Shown here one piece after another: positions 54,972 to 64,000 of a stretch of DNA of 64,000 nt. Position 1 is the stretch's first letter. Each line of letters opens with the position of its first letter. The notes under the pieces were generated by a model. That model worked only from the letters and a program-made list of their open reading frames with translations, had not been told where the DNA came from and ran no database searches. A program made the position numbers and the translations under genes. Origin of the DNA: Ramlibacter sp. WS9 (GTDB taxonomy: Bacteria; Pseudomonadota; Gammaproteobacteria; Burkholderiales; Burkholderiaceae_C); contig NZ_RKMB01000015.1 in NCBI RefSeq assembly GCF_003797765.1, positions 62,001 to 126,000 on the forward strand. The letters are read 5' to 3'.

Positions 54972-56750
54972 TCAATCCATGAACTGCAGCGCCGCCAGCC
55001 GCGCATAAACCCCGTCGGCCGCCACCAACGACTCGTGCGTTCCCTGTTCGACGATCTTCCCGTGATCGAGCACGATGATGCGGTCGGCCTGCTGCACGGT
55101 GGCCAGGCGGTGCGCAATGACCAGGGTGGTGCGATCGCGCATCGCGGACTCCAGCGCGGCCTGCACCATCCGCTCGCTCTCCGCGTCCAGCGCGCTGGTG
55201 GCTTCGTCCAGCAGCAGCAGCGGCGGATTCTTCAGCATGGCCCGCGCGATCGCGATGCGCTGGCGCTGGCCGCCTGAAAGCCGCACCCCGCGCTCGCCCA
55301 GGAAAGTCGCGTAGCCTTCGGGCAACGCCATGATGAAGTCATGCGCGAAGGCGGCCTTGGCGGCGGCCATGACTTCCGTGTCGCTCGCGCCGGGCTTGCC
55401 GTAGCGGATGTTCTCCATCGCGCTGCTGGAGAAGACCACGGCGTCCTGCGGCACGATGCCGATGCGTTGGCGCAGGTCGTGCAACGCCAGGTCGCGCGTG
55501 GCCACGCCGTCCAGCAGGATGCGGCCCTGCATCGGGTCATAGAAGCGCAGCAGCATCTGGAACACCGTGCTCTTGCCGGCGCCGCTGGGGCCGACCAGGG
55601 CGACGGTTTCGCCCGGCGCGATGGCCAGGCTGAAGTCCTTCAGCGCGGCCGTTGCGGGACGCGACGGGTAGTGGAACGTGATCGCTTCGAACGCGACGGC
55701 GCTGCCGCCTTGCGACACGCGGCCCGCCACCGGCTGCGCGGGCGAAGTGACCGGCGAGCGGCTGTCCAGCAATTCCATCAGCCGCTCCGTTGCGCCCGCC
55801 GCGCGCAGCAAGTCCCCGTAGACCTCGCCCAGCACGGCGACCGCGCCCGCCAGGATGATCACGTAGACCACGGTTTCGCCCAGGTGTCCGGCCGTAATGC
55901 GGCCGGCCATCACCGCCTGCGTGCCCTGGTACAGGCCCCACAGCAGGGCGGCGCTGGTGGCGATGATGATGAACGCGATCAGGAATGCGCGGGCACCGCT
56001 GCGGCGCACGGCGGTTGCGAATGCATCCGCGGTCGACGCATCGAATCGAGCCGCTTCACGCGACTCCGCCGTGTAGCTCTGGACCACCGGGATGGCGTTC
56101 AGCACCTCGGCGGCGATCGCGCTGGAGTCGGCGACACGGTCCTGGCTGGCGCGCGAGAGGCGCCGCACTCGCCGGCCGAACCACGCACTGGGCAGCACGA
56201 CGACGACCAGGATGCCCAGCACCTGAGTCATCACGTACGGGTTGGTCCACACCAGCATGCCCAGTGCGCCGACGCCCATCACGGCGTTGCGCAAGCCCAT
56301 GCTGAGCGACGAGCCGACGACGGTTTGCACGAGTGTCGTGTCGGTCGTCAGCCGCGACAACACTTCGCCGGTTTGCGTGGTCTCGAAGAATTCCGGGCTC
56401 TGCTCCAGCACGTGGGCGTACACCGCGTTGCGCAGGTCTGCAGTCACACGCTCGCCGAGCCAACTGACCATGTAGAAGCGGGCTGCGGAGAAAACACCGA
56501 GCGCCATCGCCACGCCGAACAGTTCCACAAAGTGCTCGCGCAAGGCCATTAGCTGCGTGCCCTTGTCGGCTGTGGCCAGACCCCCGTCGATCAAGCCGCG
56601 CAGCGCAACCGGAAACAATAGCGTCGCTGCAGCGGCCAGCACCAGGAACAGGACGGCGACTCCGATGCGCCCGCGGTACGGGCGAAGGAACGGAAGCAGG
56701 CCCGACAGCGAGCGCGGGTTGCCTTTGGAAGTGGGAGAGGAGGCCGCCAT
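54972..56750 (-). CDS. ABC exporter, fused membrane and ATPase domains (MsbA-like)
   Basis: 592 aa. Six membrane helices in the first 320 residues, then an ATPase with Walker A GPSGAGKST, signature RLSGGQRQRIAIARAM and Walker B LLLLDEATSALD. Half-transporter working as homodimer; lipid or drug export is inference. Start at ATG 56750 (MAASSPTSKG), with an alternative ATG at 56771. Convergent with the DUF1178 gene and divergent from the MarR efflux operon. Confidence 0.92.
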   Translation of the reverse strand: MAASSPTSKGNPRSLSGLLPFLRPYRGRIGVAVLFLVLAAAATLLFPVALRGLIDGGLATADKGTQLMALREHFVELFGVAMALGVFSAARFYMVSWLGERVTADLRNAVYAHVLEQSPEFFETTQTGEVLSRLTTDTTLVQTVVGSSLSMGLRNAVMGVGALGMLVWTNPYVMTQVLGILVVVVLPSAWFGRRVRRLSRASQDRVADSSAIAAEVLNAIPVVQSYTAESREAARFDASTADAFATAVRRSGARAFLIAFIIIATSAALLWGLYQGTQAVMAGRITAGHLGETVVYVIILAGAVAVLGEVYGDLLRAAGATERLMELLDSRSPVTSPAQPVAGRVSQGGSAVAFEAITFHYPSRPATAALKDFSLAIAPGETVALVGPSGAGKSTVFQMLLRFYDPMQGRILLDGVATRDLALHDLRQRIGIVPQDAVVFSSSAMENIRYGKPGASDTEVMAAAKAAFAHDFIMALPEGYATFLGERGVRLSGGQRQRIAIARAMLKNPPLLLLDEATSALDAESERMVQAALESAMRDRTTLVIAHRLATVQQADRIIVLDHGKIVEQGTHESLVAADGVYARLAALQFMD

Positions 56751-56790
56751 GGCCCTAGTGTACTCAACCATTGCCCCTGCAAAGACAGCC

Positions 56791-56819
56791 TTGACAATAT
56801 TTGTCTAGGCAACTAATAT
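56791..56819 (+). promoter_or_regulatory. Sigma-70 promoter and MarR-type operator of the efflux operon
   Basis: TTGACA (56791-56796), 17-base spacer, TAATAT (56814-56819). The spacer holds TTGTCTAGGCAA (56801-56812), a 12-base near-palindrome TTGnCTAGnCAA. Occupation by MarR would block RNA polymerase, so self-repression is expected. Predicted start near 56826. Confidence 0.85.
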
Positions 56820-56827
56820 TTCGCTAC

Positions 56828-57370
56828 ATGACAGCAAAAACCATTCCGTCGCGAGCGACGTCGCGGGTGCGCATGACGGCCCGTCAGGCGGCCCCGCCGG
56901 CGTTCTACAAGGCGGACAACTACCGGCCGGACGAGAGCGTCGGCTACCTCATGCGGCGAATCCTGAGCGCCGTGTCGCTAGAGGTCGAGCGGGAGCTCGA
57001 GCCCAGCGGCCTGACAAACGCGCAGTGGATTCCGCTGCTCAAGCTCTACATGGGGGATGCGTCCACGGCGGCCGAACTGGCGCGCGAGTGCATGCTCGAC
57101 GCGGGCGCGATGACGCGCCTGCTGGACCGGTTGGAATCCAAGGGCCTGGTACGCCGCGTGCGTTCCAGTGAAGACCGCCGCGTCGTCAACCTCGAGCTGA
57201 CCGACCAAGGCCGCGCTGCCGCCAAGCAGATCCCGGCCACGCTTTGCAATGTGCAGAACGCGCACATGCGCGGCTTCACCGTCGACGAGTGGCAGATGCT
57301 CAAAGGCATGCTGCGCCGCATCCTGGACAACGCGCTTGCGATCCAGGCCGAAAGGGAAGGACAAAAGTGA
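56828..57370 (+). CDS. MarR-family transcriptional regulator
   Basis: 180 aa from 56828. Winged-helix DNA-binding part around ASTAAELARECMLDAGAMTRLLDRLESKGLV (in parts) and wing RRVRSSEDRRVVNLELT. Probable repressor of its own efflux operon via the operator upstream. The predicted transcription start is at most two bases before this ATG, so the message may be leaderless or the true start may be ATG 56873 (MTARQAAPP). Confidence 0.92.
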   Translation: MTAKTIPSRATSRVRMTARQAAPPAFYKADNYRPDESVGYLMRRILSAVSLEVERELEPSGLTNAQWIPLLKLYMGDASTAAELARECMLDAGAMTRLLDRLESKGLVRRVRSSEDRRVVNLELTDQGRAAAKQIPATLCNVQNAHMRGFTVDEWQMLKGMLRRILDNALAIQAEREGQK

Positions 57371-58803
57371 GAATCGGATCTTCCGGCCCGCGCGTCGCTG
57401 CGCTGGCCGCAGCGATGGCATTGGCGGGCTGCGCCAACATGTCGGGCATCGAGCCGCAGGCGGTGGTGCGCGATTCAAACTCGGTGGGACTGGTTGCCGG
57501 CCAGGGCCCTGCGTTCGCGCCGGCCGCGCAGTGGTGGCGCGACTTCGGCGATGCGCAACTCGACCAGTTGGTCGAACAGGCCTTGCAGGGCAACCCCAAT
57601 CTCAAGCTGGCCCAGGCGCGCCTGCGCCGCGCGCAAGCCGTGACGGAAGTTGCCGATGCCGCGCAACTGCCGCAGGTCAACGGCTCGCTCGACCTCACGC
57701 GCCAGCGCTACACCGCCAATGGCGCGGTGCCGCCGCCGCTCGCAGGCGCGATCCGCAATAGTGGCACGCTGCAGTTGTCGGCCAGCTGGGAGCTGGACTT
57801 CTTCGGCAAGAACCAGGCGGCACTCGACTCGGCATTGGGCGCCATGCGGGCCGCGCAAGCCGATGCCGAAGCCGCGCGCGTTCTTCTTGCCAGCAATATG
57901 GTACGCGCCTACCTGCAACTGGCCCGTGTCAATGACCAGCTCACCGTGGCCAACCGCACGCTGGCGCAGCGCAGCGAGTCGCTGGGCCTGGTGCGCGACC
58001 GTGTGCGGGCCGGGCTGGACACGCAGCTCGAGCTGCACCAGAGCGAAGGCGCCTTGCCCGAAGCGCGGCAGCAGGTCGAGGCGTTGCAGGAACAAGCGGC
58101 GCTGGCGCAGCACGCGCTGGCGGCATTGACGGGGCAAGGCAACAGGCAGGTCGTAGGCAAGCAGCCTTCGCTCGCCGCGCTGAAGGCCGTCGCTGCGCCC
58201 ACGCAATTGCCGATGGACCTGCTGGGCCAGCGCGCCGACATCGCCGCCGCGCGTGCGCGCATCGAAGCGGCCGGCTACGACGTGAAGAACGCCAAGGCGC
58301 AGTTCTATCCCAACATCAACCTGGTGGCATTCGCCGGCTTGTCGAGCATCGGCCTGGGACGGTTGATCGAGACCGGCAGCGAACAGTGGGGCGCCGGCCC
58401 AGCGATCCGCCTGCCGATCTTCGAAGGTGGGCGACTGCGCGCCAACCTGCGCGGCAAGACGGCCGACCTGGACGCCGCGGTCGAAAGCTACAACGCCGCC
58501 GTGCTCGACGCCATCCACGATGCCGCCGACCAGATCGCCTCGGGCCGGTCGATTTCACGCCAGCAAGCCGAGCAGCGCGACGCGCAAGCGGCGGCCGAGA
58601 GCGCCTACCAGATCTCGCTGCAGCGCTACAAGGCCGGCCTCGGGACTTACCTCAATGTGCTCGCCGCCGAAACGGCCGTCCTCAACCAACGCCGGCTGGG
58701 CGTCGACCTGGCCGCGCGAGCGCTCGACGCACAAGTGGCGCTGATCCGCGCCTTCGGCGGCGGTTACCGCGCGCCGTCCGTGGCCACCACGGCCTCGAAA
58801 TGA
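57367..58803 (+). CDS. Outer-membrane efflux lipoprotein (NodT/OprM type)
   Basis: 478 aa, GTG start inside the marR stop. Lipobox LAGC at about 19-22, then the TolC-family repeat architecture (FDLQLDQLVEQALQGNPNLKLAQARLRRAQ region; second half YPNINLVAFAGLSSIGLG). Outer-membrane exit duct for the EmrAB pump. Confidence 0.93.
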   Translation: MRIGSSGPRVAALAAAMALAGCANMSGIEPQAVVRDSNSVGLVAGQGPAFAPAAQWWRDFGDAQLDQLVEQALQGNPNLKLAQARLRRAQAVTEVADAAQLPQVNGSLDLTRQRYTANGAVPPPLAGAIRNSGTLQLSASWELDFFGKNQAALDSALGAMRAAQADAEAARVLLASNMVRAYLQLARVNDQLTVANRTLAQRSESLGLVRDRVRAGLDTQLELHQSEGALPEARQQVEALQEQAALAQHALAALTGQGNRQVVGKQPSLAALKAVAAPTQLPMDLLGQRADIAAARARIEAAGYDVKNAKAQFYPNINLVAFAGLSSIGLGRLIETGSEQWGAGPAIRLPIFEGGRLRANLRGKTADLDAAVESYNAAVLDAIHDAADQIASGRSISRQQAEQRDAQAAAESAYQISLQRYKAGLGTYLNVLAAETAVLNQRRLGVDLAARALDAQVALIRAFGGGYRAPSVATTASK

Positions 58804-58821
58804 ATCCAGGGAAAAACAATC

Positions 58822-60126
58822 GTGAGCAACGAACAACAGCAATCCGCGCCCGCCGCGCCGGCGGGCAACCCGCGCCGCCGGAAGGCGCTCACAGCCATCG
58901 CCGCCGTGGTCGGCGTGGCCGGCCTCGGTTGGGGCGCCTATGAGTGGCTCGTCGCCAGCCACTACGAGTCCACCGACAACGCCTACGTGCAGGGTAACGT
59001 CATCCAGATCACACCGCAGGTCGGCGGCACGGTGATGGCGATCTTCGCGGACGACACCGACTTCGTGAAGGCGGGCCAGCCGCTGGTCAAGCTCGACCCG
59101 GCCGACGCCGCCGTGGCGCTGGAGCAGGCCGAAGCCAACCTCGCGCAGACGGTGCGACAGGTGCGCACGCTCTACGCCAACAACGGGTCACTGGCGGCGC
59201 AGGTCAAACTGCGCGAAGCCGACATCGGCAAAGCGCAATCGGAAGTGGCGCGCGCCAACGACGACCTGAACCGCCGGCAATCGCTGGTGGGCAATGGCGC
59301 GGTGTCGCGTGAAGAGCTCAATCACGCGACGACGCAATTGAACAACGCGCGCAGCACGCTCGATTCGGCGCAGGCCGGCGTCGTGGCCGCCCGCGAACAG
59401 CTCGCCAGCAACCAGGCCATGACCGATGGCACCACGGTCGACCAGCACCCCAGTGTGCAGGCGGCCGCGGCCAAGGTGCGCGAAGCCTGGCTGGCCTCGC
59501 AGCGCGCCGCGCTGACGGCGCCGGTCGACGGTTACGTCGCCAAGCGCACGGTGCAGCTCGGCCAGCGCGTCACCGCCGGCTCGCCGATGATGTCGCTCAT
59601 TCCCCTCAACCAGGTCTGGGTCGACGCCAACTTCAAGGAAGTGCAATTGCGCAAGATCCGTCTGGGCCAACCCGTGAAGCTCACGGCCGACCTGTACGGC
59701 AAGAAGGTGGAATACAAGGGTACGGTCGCCGGCCTCGGAGCGGGCACGGGCGCGGCCTTCGCGCTGCTGCCGGCGCAGAACGCCACCGGCAACTGGATCA
59801 AGGTGGTGCAGCGCGTGCCGGTGCGCGTGGCGCTCGATCCGCAGCAGGTGGCGACGAATCCGCTGCGCGTCGGGTTGTCGATGGACGCGGAAGTGGACGT
59901 GACCAACCAGGACGGCAAGACGCTGGCCGACGCGCCGCGCACCACGCCGGTGGCACTGGCCCATGTCTACAGCGCCGGCGACAGCGGGGCGGATGCCGAA
60001 GTGCGCCGGGTGATCGCAGCCAACCTCGGCCGCGGGCAAACGGCCACGCTCGGTAACGGCAATGGAAGTGGCGCAGCGCCGAAGGCAGTCGCCAAGGCCG
60101 TCCCGGCGAATACTTCGACGCACTGA
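58822..60126 (+). CDS. emrA: Membrane-fusion protein EmrA-like
   Basis: 434 aa, GTG start. One N-terminal membrane helix (ALTAIAAVVGVAGLGWGAYE), biotinyl-lipoyl segment TDNAYVQGNVIQITPQVGGTV, coiled-coil hairpin, then beta-barrel. Periplasmic link between EmrB and the NodT-type channel. Confidence 0.93.
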   Translation: MSNEQQQSAPAAPAGNPRRRKALTAIAAVVGVAGLGWGAYEWLVASHYESTDNAYVQGNVIQITPQVGGTVMAIFADDTDFVKAGQPLVKLDPADAAVALEQAEANLAQTVRQVRTLYANNGSLAAQVKLREADIGKAQSEVARANDDLNRRQSLVGNGAVSREELNHATTQLNNARSTLDSAQAGVVAAREQLASNQAMTDGTTVDQHPSVQAAAAKVREAWLASQRAALTAPVDGYVAKRTVQLGQRVTAGSPMMSLIPLNQVWVDANFKEVQLRKIRLGQPVKLTADLYGKKVEYKGTVAGLGAGTGAAFALLPAQNATGNWIKVVQRVPVRVALDPQQVATNPLRVGLSMDAEVDVTNQDGKTLADAPRTTPVALAHVYSAGDSGADAEVRRVIAANLGRGQTATLGNGNGSGAAPKAVAKAVPANTSTH

Positions 60127-60128
60127 CC

Positions 60129-61694
60129 ATGGCGAGCAACCTCCCGTTGCAGCCGCAGCCGCTGGAAGGGGCCGCACGCGTCTGGGGCACGATCGCGCTG
60201 TCGGCGGCCACGTTCATGAACGTGCTCGACACCTCGATCGCCAACGTGTCCTTGCCCGCGATCGCCGGCGACCTGGGCGTCAGCCCCAACCAGGGCACGT
60301 GGGTCATCACCAGTTTCGCCGTGGCCAATGCGATTGCCGTGCCGCTCACCGGCTGGCTGTCGCAGCGGTTCGGGCAAGTGCGCCTGTTCGTCGGCAGCGT
60401 CATCCTGTTCGTCATCGCCTCGTGGCTGTGCGGCCTGGCGCCCAACATGGCGACGCTGATCGCGTTCCGTGCGCTGCAGGGCTTCGTCGCCGGGCCGATG
60501 ATCCCGTTGTCGCAGTCGCTGCTGCTCTCCAGCTATCCGAGAGCGCTGGCGGGGCTGGCGATGGGCATGTGGGCCATCACGACGCTGGTGGCCCCCGTGA
60601 TGGGGCCGCTGCTGGGCGGCTGGATCACCGACCACGTCAACTGGCCCTGGATCTTCTACATCAACATTCCCGTGGGCGTGATCGCGGCGCTGTCGTCGTG
60701 GGCCATCTATCGCAAGCGCGAGAGTGCGATCCGCAAACTGCCGATCGACAAGGTCGGCCTGGGCCTCTTGGTGCTGTGGATCGGTGCGCTGCAGATCATG
60801 CTGGACATCGGCAAGGAGCATGACTGGTTCGCGTCGGGCTTGGTCGTCGGGCTGGGCGTGGTGGCCGCGGTCGGCTTCGCGCTGTTCATCGCGTGGGAGC
60901 TGACCGACGAGCATCCCGTCGTTGACCTGCGGCTGTTCGCCATGCGCAATTTCTGGGCGGGCACGCTGGCCACCGCCATCGGTTATGGCCTGTTCTTCGG
61001 CAACCTGGTCCTGCTGCCGCTCTGGTTGCAGCAGTACATGGGCTACACCGCGACCGATGCGGGCATGATCCTCGCGCCGGTCGGCTTGTTCGCCATCATC
61101 CTGTCGCCGATTGTCGGCAAGACGATCACCAAGGTCGATCCGCGGAAGTTCGCGACTTTCGCCTTCCTGGTGTTCGCGCTGGTGCTGTGGATGCGTTCGC
61201 ACTTCAGCACGCAGGCGGACTTCACCACGCTGATGATCCCGACGCTGGTCCAGGGCATTGCCATGGCGTTCTTCTTCATCCCGCTGGTGACGATCACACT
61301 GTCGGGCCTCTCGCCCGACCGCATTCCCGCGGCATCGGGCCTCAGCAACTTCGCGCGGATCACCGCGGGTGCTTTCGGGACTTCGATCGCCACCACGCTG
61401 TGGGAGAGCCGTGCGGCCTTGCATCATTCGCAGCTCGCGGAGGCGGTGAACCCCGGCAGACCCGCCGCGCAAGCCGCGCTCTCAGGCCTCGCCGCCAGCG
61501 GCCTCACCCCCGAACAGGCGCTCGGCCAGATCAATCGGCTCGTCGATCAACAAGCCTTCATGCTGGCAGCGAACGATATCTTCTACATCTCGGCGCTGCT
61601 GTTCCTGACGTTGATTCCGCTGGTGTGGCTGAGCCATCCTTTGCCGGCGCAGGGCGGCGGTGGCGGACGTGAAGCGGCGGCTGGCGCGCACTGA
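60129..61694 (+). CDS. emrB: MFS drug/proton antiporter EmrB-like (DHA2, 14 TM)
   Basis: 521 aa, 14 membrane segments. DHA2 signatures LDTSIANVSLPAIAGDLG and WVITSFAVANAIAVPLTGWL. Last gene of the MarR-NodT-EmrA-EmrB unit; exports hydrophobic compounds using the proton gradient. Confidence 0.94.
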   Translation: MASNLPLQPQPLEGAARVWGTIALSAATFMNVLDTSIANVSLPAIAGDLGVSPNQGTWVITSFAVANAIAVPLTGWLSQRFGQVRLFVGSVILFVIASWLCGLAPNMATLIAFRALQGFVAGPMIPLSQSLLLSSYPRALAGLAMGMWAITTLVAPVMGPLLGGWITDHVNWPWIFYINIPVGVIAALSSWAIYRKRESAIRKLPIDKVGLGLLVLWIGALQIMLDIGKEHDWFASGLVVGLGVVAAVGFALFIAWELTDEHPVVDLRLFAMRNFWAGTLATAIGYGLFFGNLVLLPLWLQQYMGYTATDAGMILAPVGLFAIILSPIVGKTITKVDPRKFATFAFLVFALVLWMRSHFSTQADFTTLMIPTLVQGIAMAFFFIPLVTITLSGLSPDRIPAASGLSNFARITAGAFGTSIATTLWESRAALHHSQLAEAVNPGRPAAQAALSGLAASGLTPEQALGQINRLVDQQAFMLAANDIFYISALLFLTLIPLVWLSHPLPAQGGGGGREAAAGAH

Positions 61695-61712
61695 ACGTCG
61701 AGAAGGTGGGCG

Positions 61713-61957
61713 GGATCGGGGCGGCGGGGCGCTCTGCGCTGCGAATGTCCCCCGTCGCGGCAAGCCGCTCCCTCCTCCTTTATTTCGCTGCGCAGAGCGC
61801 CCCGCCACCCCGATCCGGGAAGGTTGTTGGTATTCGGCCGTCGCGCGCCAACTGGGTCTCCCATGGATGCCGGGTGGCCGATGCGGCGAAATAAAGGAGG
61901 AGGAAGACCCGAGGCCGACAGGGGACATTCGCTGCATCGGCTACCCGGCGTCCATGG
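61713..61957. repeat. Two adjacent long hairpins sharing an inverted loop sequence
   Basis: Hairpin 1: arms 61713-61739 and 61790-61816 (27 bp, one mismatch). Hairpin 2: arms 61861-61884 and 61934-61957 (24 bp, two mismatches). The loop of hairpin 1 (61741-61788) and that of hairpin 2 (61886-61932) share GCGAATGTCCCC and CCTCCTTTATTTCGC ends in opposite orientation, but the two stems are unrelated. It fills the gap between emrB and the convergent attH gene. Confidence 0.9.
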
Positions 61958-61971
61958 CTCGGGAGCAGTCG

Positions 61972-63021
61972 CTAGATTCGCAGCCGCTGCGAATACCCCG
62001 TCATCTCCAGGTACCCGCGCCCGACCTTCTTGCCGTTGCTGTCGAAGAGGTCGGACAGGCCCTCCCAGTAGATCGCGCCGGTCGACGCGCGGCTGTCCAG
62101 CTCCTGGTCGTCGATCACCGCCTTCACGGTGTAGAAGTCGGCGGGCGTGCGCACGATCCATTCGACGGGATAGGCCGCGCGCGACAGCGGGCTGGTCCAG
62201 CGGCGCTGCGGACTGAACACGACTTCACCGGGGCTGAAGGTGTAGAGCCCGCCTTTGCTGGAACGAAACGAGCCGCCATCCCACAGCGTCGTCCCATCCT
62301 GCCGGCGCAGGCGGAAAGCCGTGAGGGCGCTGCCGTCATCGAGGTTCATGCCGATCCAGTCCCATCCGACCGCATCGGGATGCATCAGAGCCTCGCTCCA
62401 CTCGTGGTCCAGCCATGCTTTGCCCGTGGCCTGCAAACGCTGCCCGCGCAAGGCGATGGCGCCGCGAACCTCCAGCTGCGGAAAGCTGTAGTAGTAACTC
62501 GCCTGCTCGGGCTGCGGGCCCTTGCGCGAAAGGCCTTCACGGCCTTGCAGCAGCACGGGCTGGGAAGGGTTGAATTGCAGATCCAGCGCGAAGTCGGAAG
62601 AGGGCAGTCGCGCATGCCATCCGTCGGCACGGCGATCCAGCGACCAATCGCGCAGCCGTATGCGCGCATCACCCTGCGCCGCCACGGCCACGTCGAAGCC
62701 TTCGCGCGCGATGCGCTGGTCGTGCAGCAGCTTGCGCCCTTGAACGTCCGTCAAAGCAGCGTGCGCGAACACCAGCTGCTTGGCGGCGAAGCGCGACGTC
62801 ATCGTCTGCGCGACATCGACACGCGTGCGGAAGAACGTGACCTGGAAGCCGAACTCGCGCTGGCCGTCGCGGGCGTGGCCCGTGACATACCACCACTCGG
62901 TGCGCAGATCGGGGTGCGCGCCGTGATCGCGGGGGAATTCGAGCTTGCGCGCGGGCAAAGCGAAGCTCCACGAAGGCGCCAGCAGCGCCGGGGCCGTGAG
63001 CATCAGCGAACGCCTGCGCAT
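61972..63021 (-). CDS. AttH/CrtC-like lipocalin-type protein
   Basis: 349 aa. Signal-like N-terminus (RRSLMLTAPALLAPSWSFA), then the AttH/hydroxyneurosporene-hydratase fold: LRTEWWYVTGHARDGQREFG, FFRTRVD, KAWLDHEWSEAL, DWIGMNLDDGSALTAFRLR. Often encoded with FtsX-type ABC permeases, as here (start overlaps the permease stop, TGATG). Probably periplasmic; ligand unknown. Confidence 0.88.
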   Translation of the reverse strand: MRRRSLMLTAPALLAPSWSFALPARKLEFPRDHGAHPDLRTEWWYVTGHARDGQREFGFQVTFFRTRVDVAQTMTSRFAAKQLVFAHAALTDVQGRKLLHDQRIAREGFDVAVAAQGDARIRLRDWSLDRRADGWHARLPSSDFALDLQFNPSQPVLLQGREGLSRKGPQPEQASYYYSFPQLEVRGAIALRGQRLQATGKAWLDHEWSEALMHPDAVGWDWIGMNLDDGSALTAFRLRRQDGTTLWDGGSFRSSKGGLYTFSPGEVVFSPQRRWTSPLSRAAYPVEWIVRTPADFYTVKAVIDDQELDSRASTGAIYWEGLSDLFDSNGKKVGRGYLEMTGYSQRLRI

Positions 63022-64000
63022 CACCAGTCTTCCTTCACCGCCAGCACGGCGTCGCGTCCGGCCGCCGAGCGCCCGGCGAGCCACGCGGTGACTGTGCCCG
63101 CTACGACGACGGCGGCGCAAAGCCCTAGCAGCCGCGCCCACGGCACCAGCAAATCCATGGTCCAGTGGAAGCTCTGCGGGTTGACGACGTGCACCAGTAC
63201 CACCGAAACCGCCAGTCCGAGCGCCAGCCCCGCTACCGAACCGATGGCGGTCCACACCGCGCCCTCGGCGGCCACCAGCGCGAGGATCTGCCCGCGCGTG
63301 AGGCCGAGGTGGGCCAGCAGGCCGAACTCCTTGCGGCGGGCGAGCACCTGCGCGCTGAAGCTCGCAGCAATCCCGAAGAGCCCGATGCCGATGGCCACGG
63401 CCTGGAGCCAGTAGGTGACGGCAAAGCTGCGGTCGAAGATGCGCAGCGACACGGCGCGCAGTTCTTGCGCCGACGCGAAGTCGATCACGCCCGCTGTGCC
63501 GGACTCGTCCTGGGCCAGCGTGCGTATCGCCTGCTGCACCCGGGCAGGATCGGCGCCGGGCGCGAGCCACAGCTGCAGCTCGTTGGCGCGCCGGTCGCCG
63601 GTCAATCGCTCGAAGTCGCGCCGCTCCATCGCGATCGAGCCGTTTTGCCGGACATAGTCGCGCCAGACGCCGGCAACGAAGAACGTGGCGGTGGATGACG
63701 CTGCGAAAGCCGACGACAGCGGTGCGAACACCTGGCCCGGCTTCGCGCCGTACAGATCGACCATCGCCTCGCTGACATACACCGGAATTTGCCCGGCCGG
63801 GGCCGTGAACGCGGTCCCCACCATCGGCAGCGTTTGCGCCGGATCGTCGATCTGCCGAGCCAGCAGCGCGACGGCGGGCATCGCCGGATCGAGCAACAGG
63901 GCCCGCGAGCGTTGCGCTGCCACGCGCTGCACACCGCCGACGGCGCCGATCCCCTGCACGAATTCCGGCGAGAACCACACCGTGTCGGAAGCGGCTGCGG
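63021..64000 (-). CDS. FtsX-like ABC permease (5' end outside window)
   Basis: At least 326 residues of the C-terminal part; the frame is open to the right edge. Periplasmic domain (QIPVYVSEAMVDLYGAKPGQ) then three membrane segments with LARRKEFGLLAHLGLTRGQIL, typical of the MacB/LolC FtsX domain. Last residues VKEDW. Acts with the AttH-like protein; the ATPase should lie beyond the window. Confidence 0.9.
   Translation of the reverse strand, partial: AAASDTVWFSPEFVQGIGAVGGVQRVAAQRSRALLLDPAMPAVALLARQIDDPAQTLPMVGTAFTAPAGQIPVYVSEAMVDLYGAKPGQVFAPLSSAFAASSTATFFVAGVWRDYVRQNGSIAMERRDFERLTGDRRANELQLWLAPGADPARVQQAIRTLAQDESGTAGVIDFASAQELRAVSLRIFDRSFAVTYWLQAVAIGIGLFGIAASFSAQVLARRKEFGLLAHLGLTRGQILALVAAEGAVWTAIGSVAGLALGLAVSVVLVHVVNPQSFHWTMDLLVPWARLLGLCAAVVVAGTVTAWLAGRSAAGRDAVLAVKEDW

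Overview
The window looks like chromosomal DNA from a high-GC betaproteobacterium, probably family Comamonadaceae (Ramlibacter/Variovorax-like). The signs are the gene order rpsO-pnp-quinone oxidoreductase-tpiA-secG-tRNA-Leu-nuoA to nuoN-DUF2818-NUDIX-DUF1178, the dense ATGA and TGATG overlaps, and short palindromic GC-rich repeats of a kind seen in that family. The genus is inference; nothing here fixes the species.

Layout. 1-830: a TPR/outer-membrane protein cut by the left edge. 919-2606: cobA and ybiB. 2859-6411: an unusual translationally coupled three-gene cassette (CphA-like ATP-grasp ligase with a broken Mur-ligase part, small hotdog-like protein, cytochrome P450), on the opposite strand to the nitrogen genes on both sides. 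6429-27044: a large nitrate-assimilation island. It holds the operon nirB-pilJ-nirD-nasA-cld-dmsBC fusion-small unknown (minus strand), a PP2C/Ser-Thr-kinase fusion facing away from it, two tandem NarK transporters, a three-gene signalling cassette (PilJ sensor/CheA-like kinase, lone receiver, CheX-like phosphatase), the ABC transporter nrtABD and an ANTAR antiterminator (nasT-like). 27124-33825: tsaD, a metzincin-type protease, hsp20, an orphan periplasmic binding protein and an aminotransferase. 33841-54966: housekeeping block with rpsO, pnp, tpiA, secG, tRNA-Leu and the complete 14-gene complex I operon. 54972-61694: ABC exporter divergent from a MarR-NodT-EmrA-EmrB efflux operon. 61713-61957: a block of nested inverted repeats. 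61972-64000: AttH-like and FtsX-like genes, the latter cut by the right edge.

How the nitrate island works. NrtABD and the two NarK proteins bring nitrate in. NasA, probably fed by the fused Fe-S/DmsC-like membrane protein, reduces it to nitrite. NirBD reduces nitrite to ammonium and needs siroheme, for which CobA makes the precursor. Three transcription units each carry a sigma-54 promoter with correct -24/-12 spacing (15324-15339, 19775-19790, 26173-26188), with GCAC/GTGC dyads resembling NtrC sites upstream. The nrtA leader also carries a textbook pair of ANTAR hairpins followed by an intrinsic terminator. This predicts a nitrogen-starvation AND nitrate gate on transport.

Most unusual items: (i) the CphA-like/hotdog/P450 cassette, (ii) the PilJ-CheA-like kinase/receiver/CheX module inside a nitrate cluster, (iii) palindromic repeats that have inserted in frame into the protein kinase and the nuoF tail, (iv) a chlorite dismutase-family gene inside the nitrate reductase operon, and (v) the paired hairpins at 61.7-62.0 kb. 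All assignments come from reading sequence and motifs; no database search was run.
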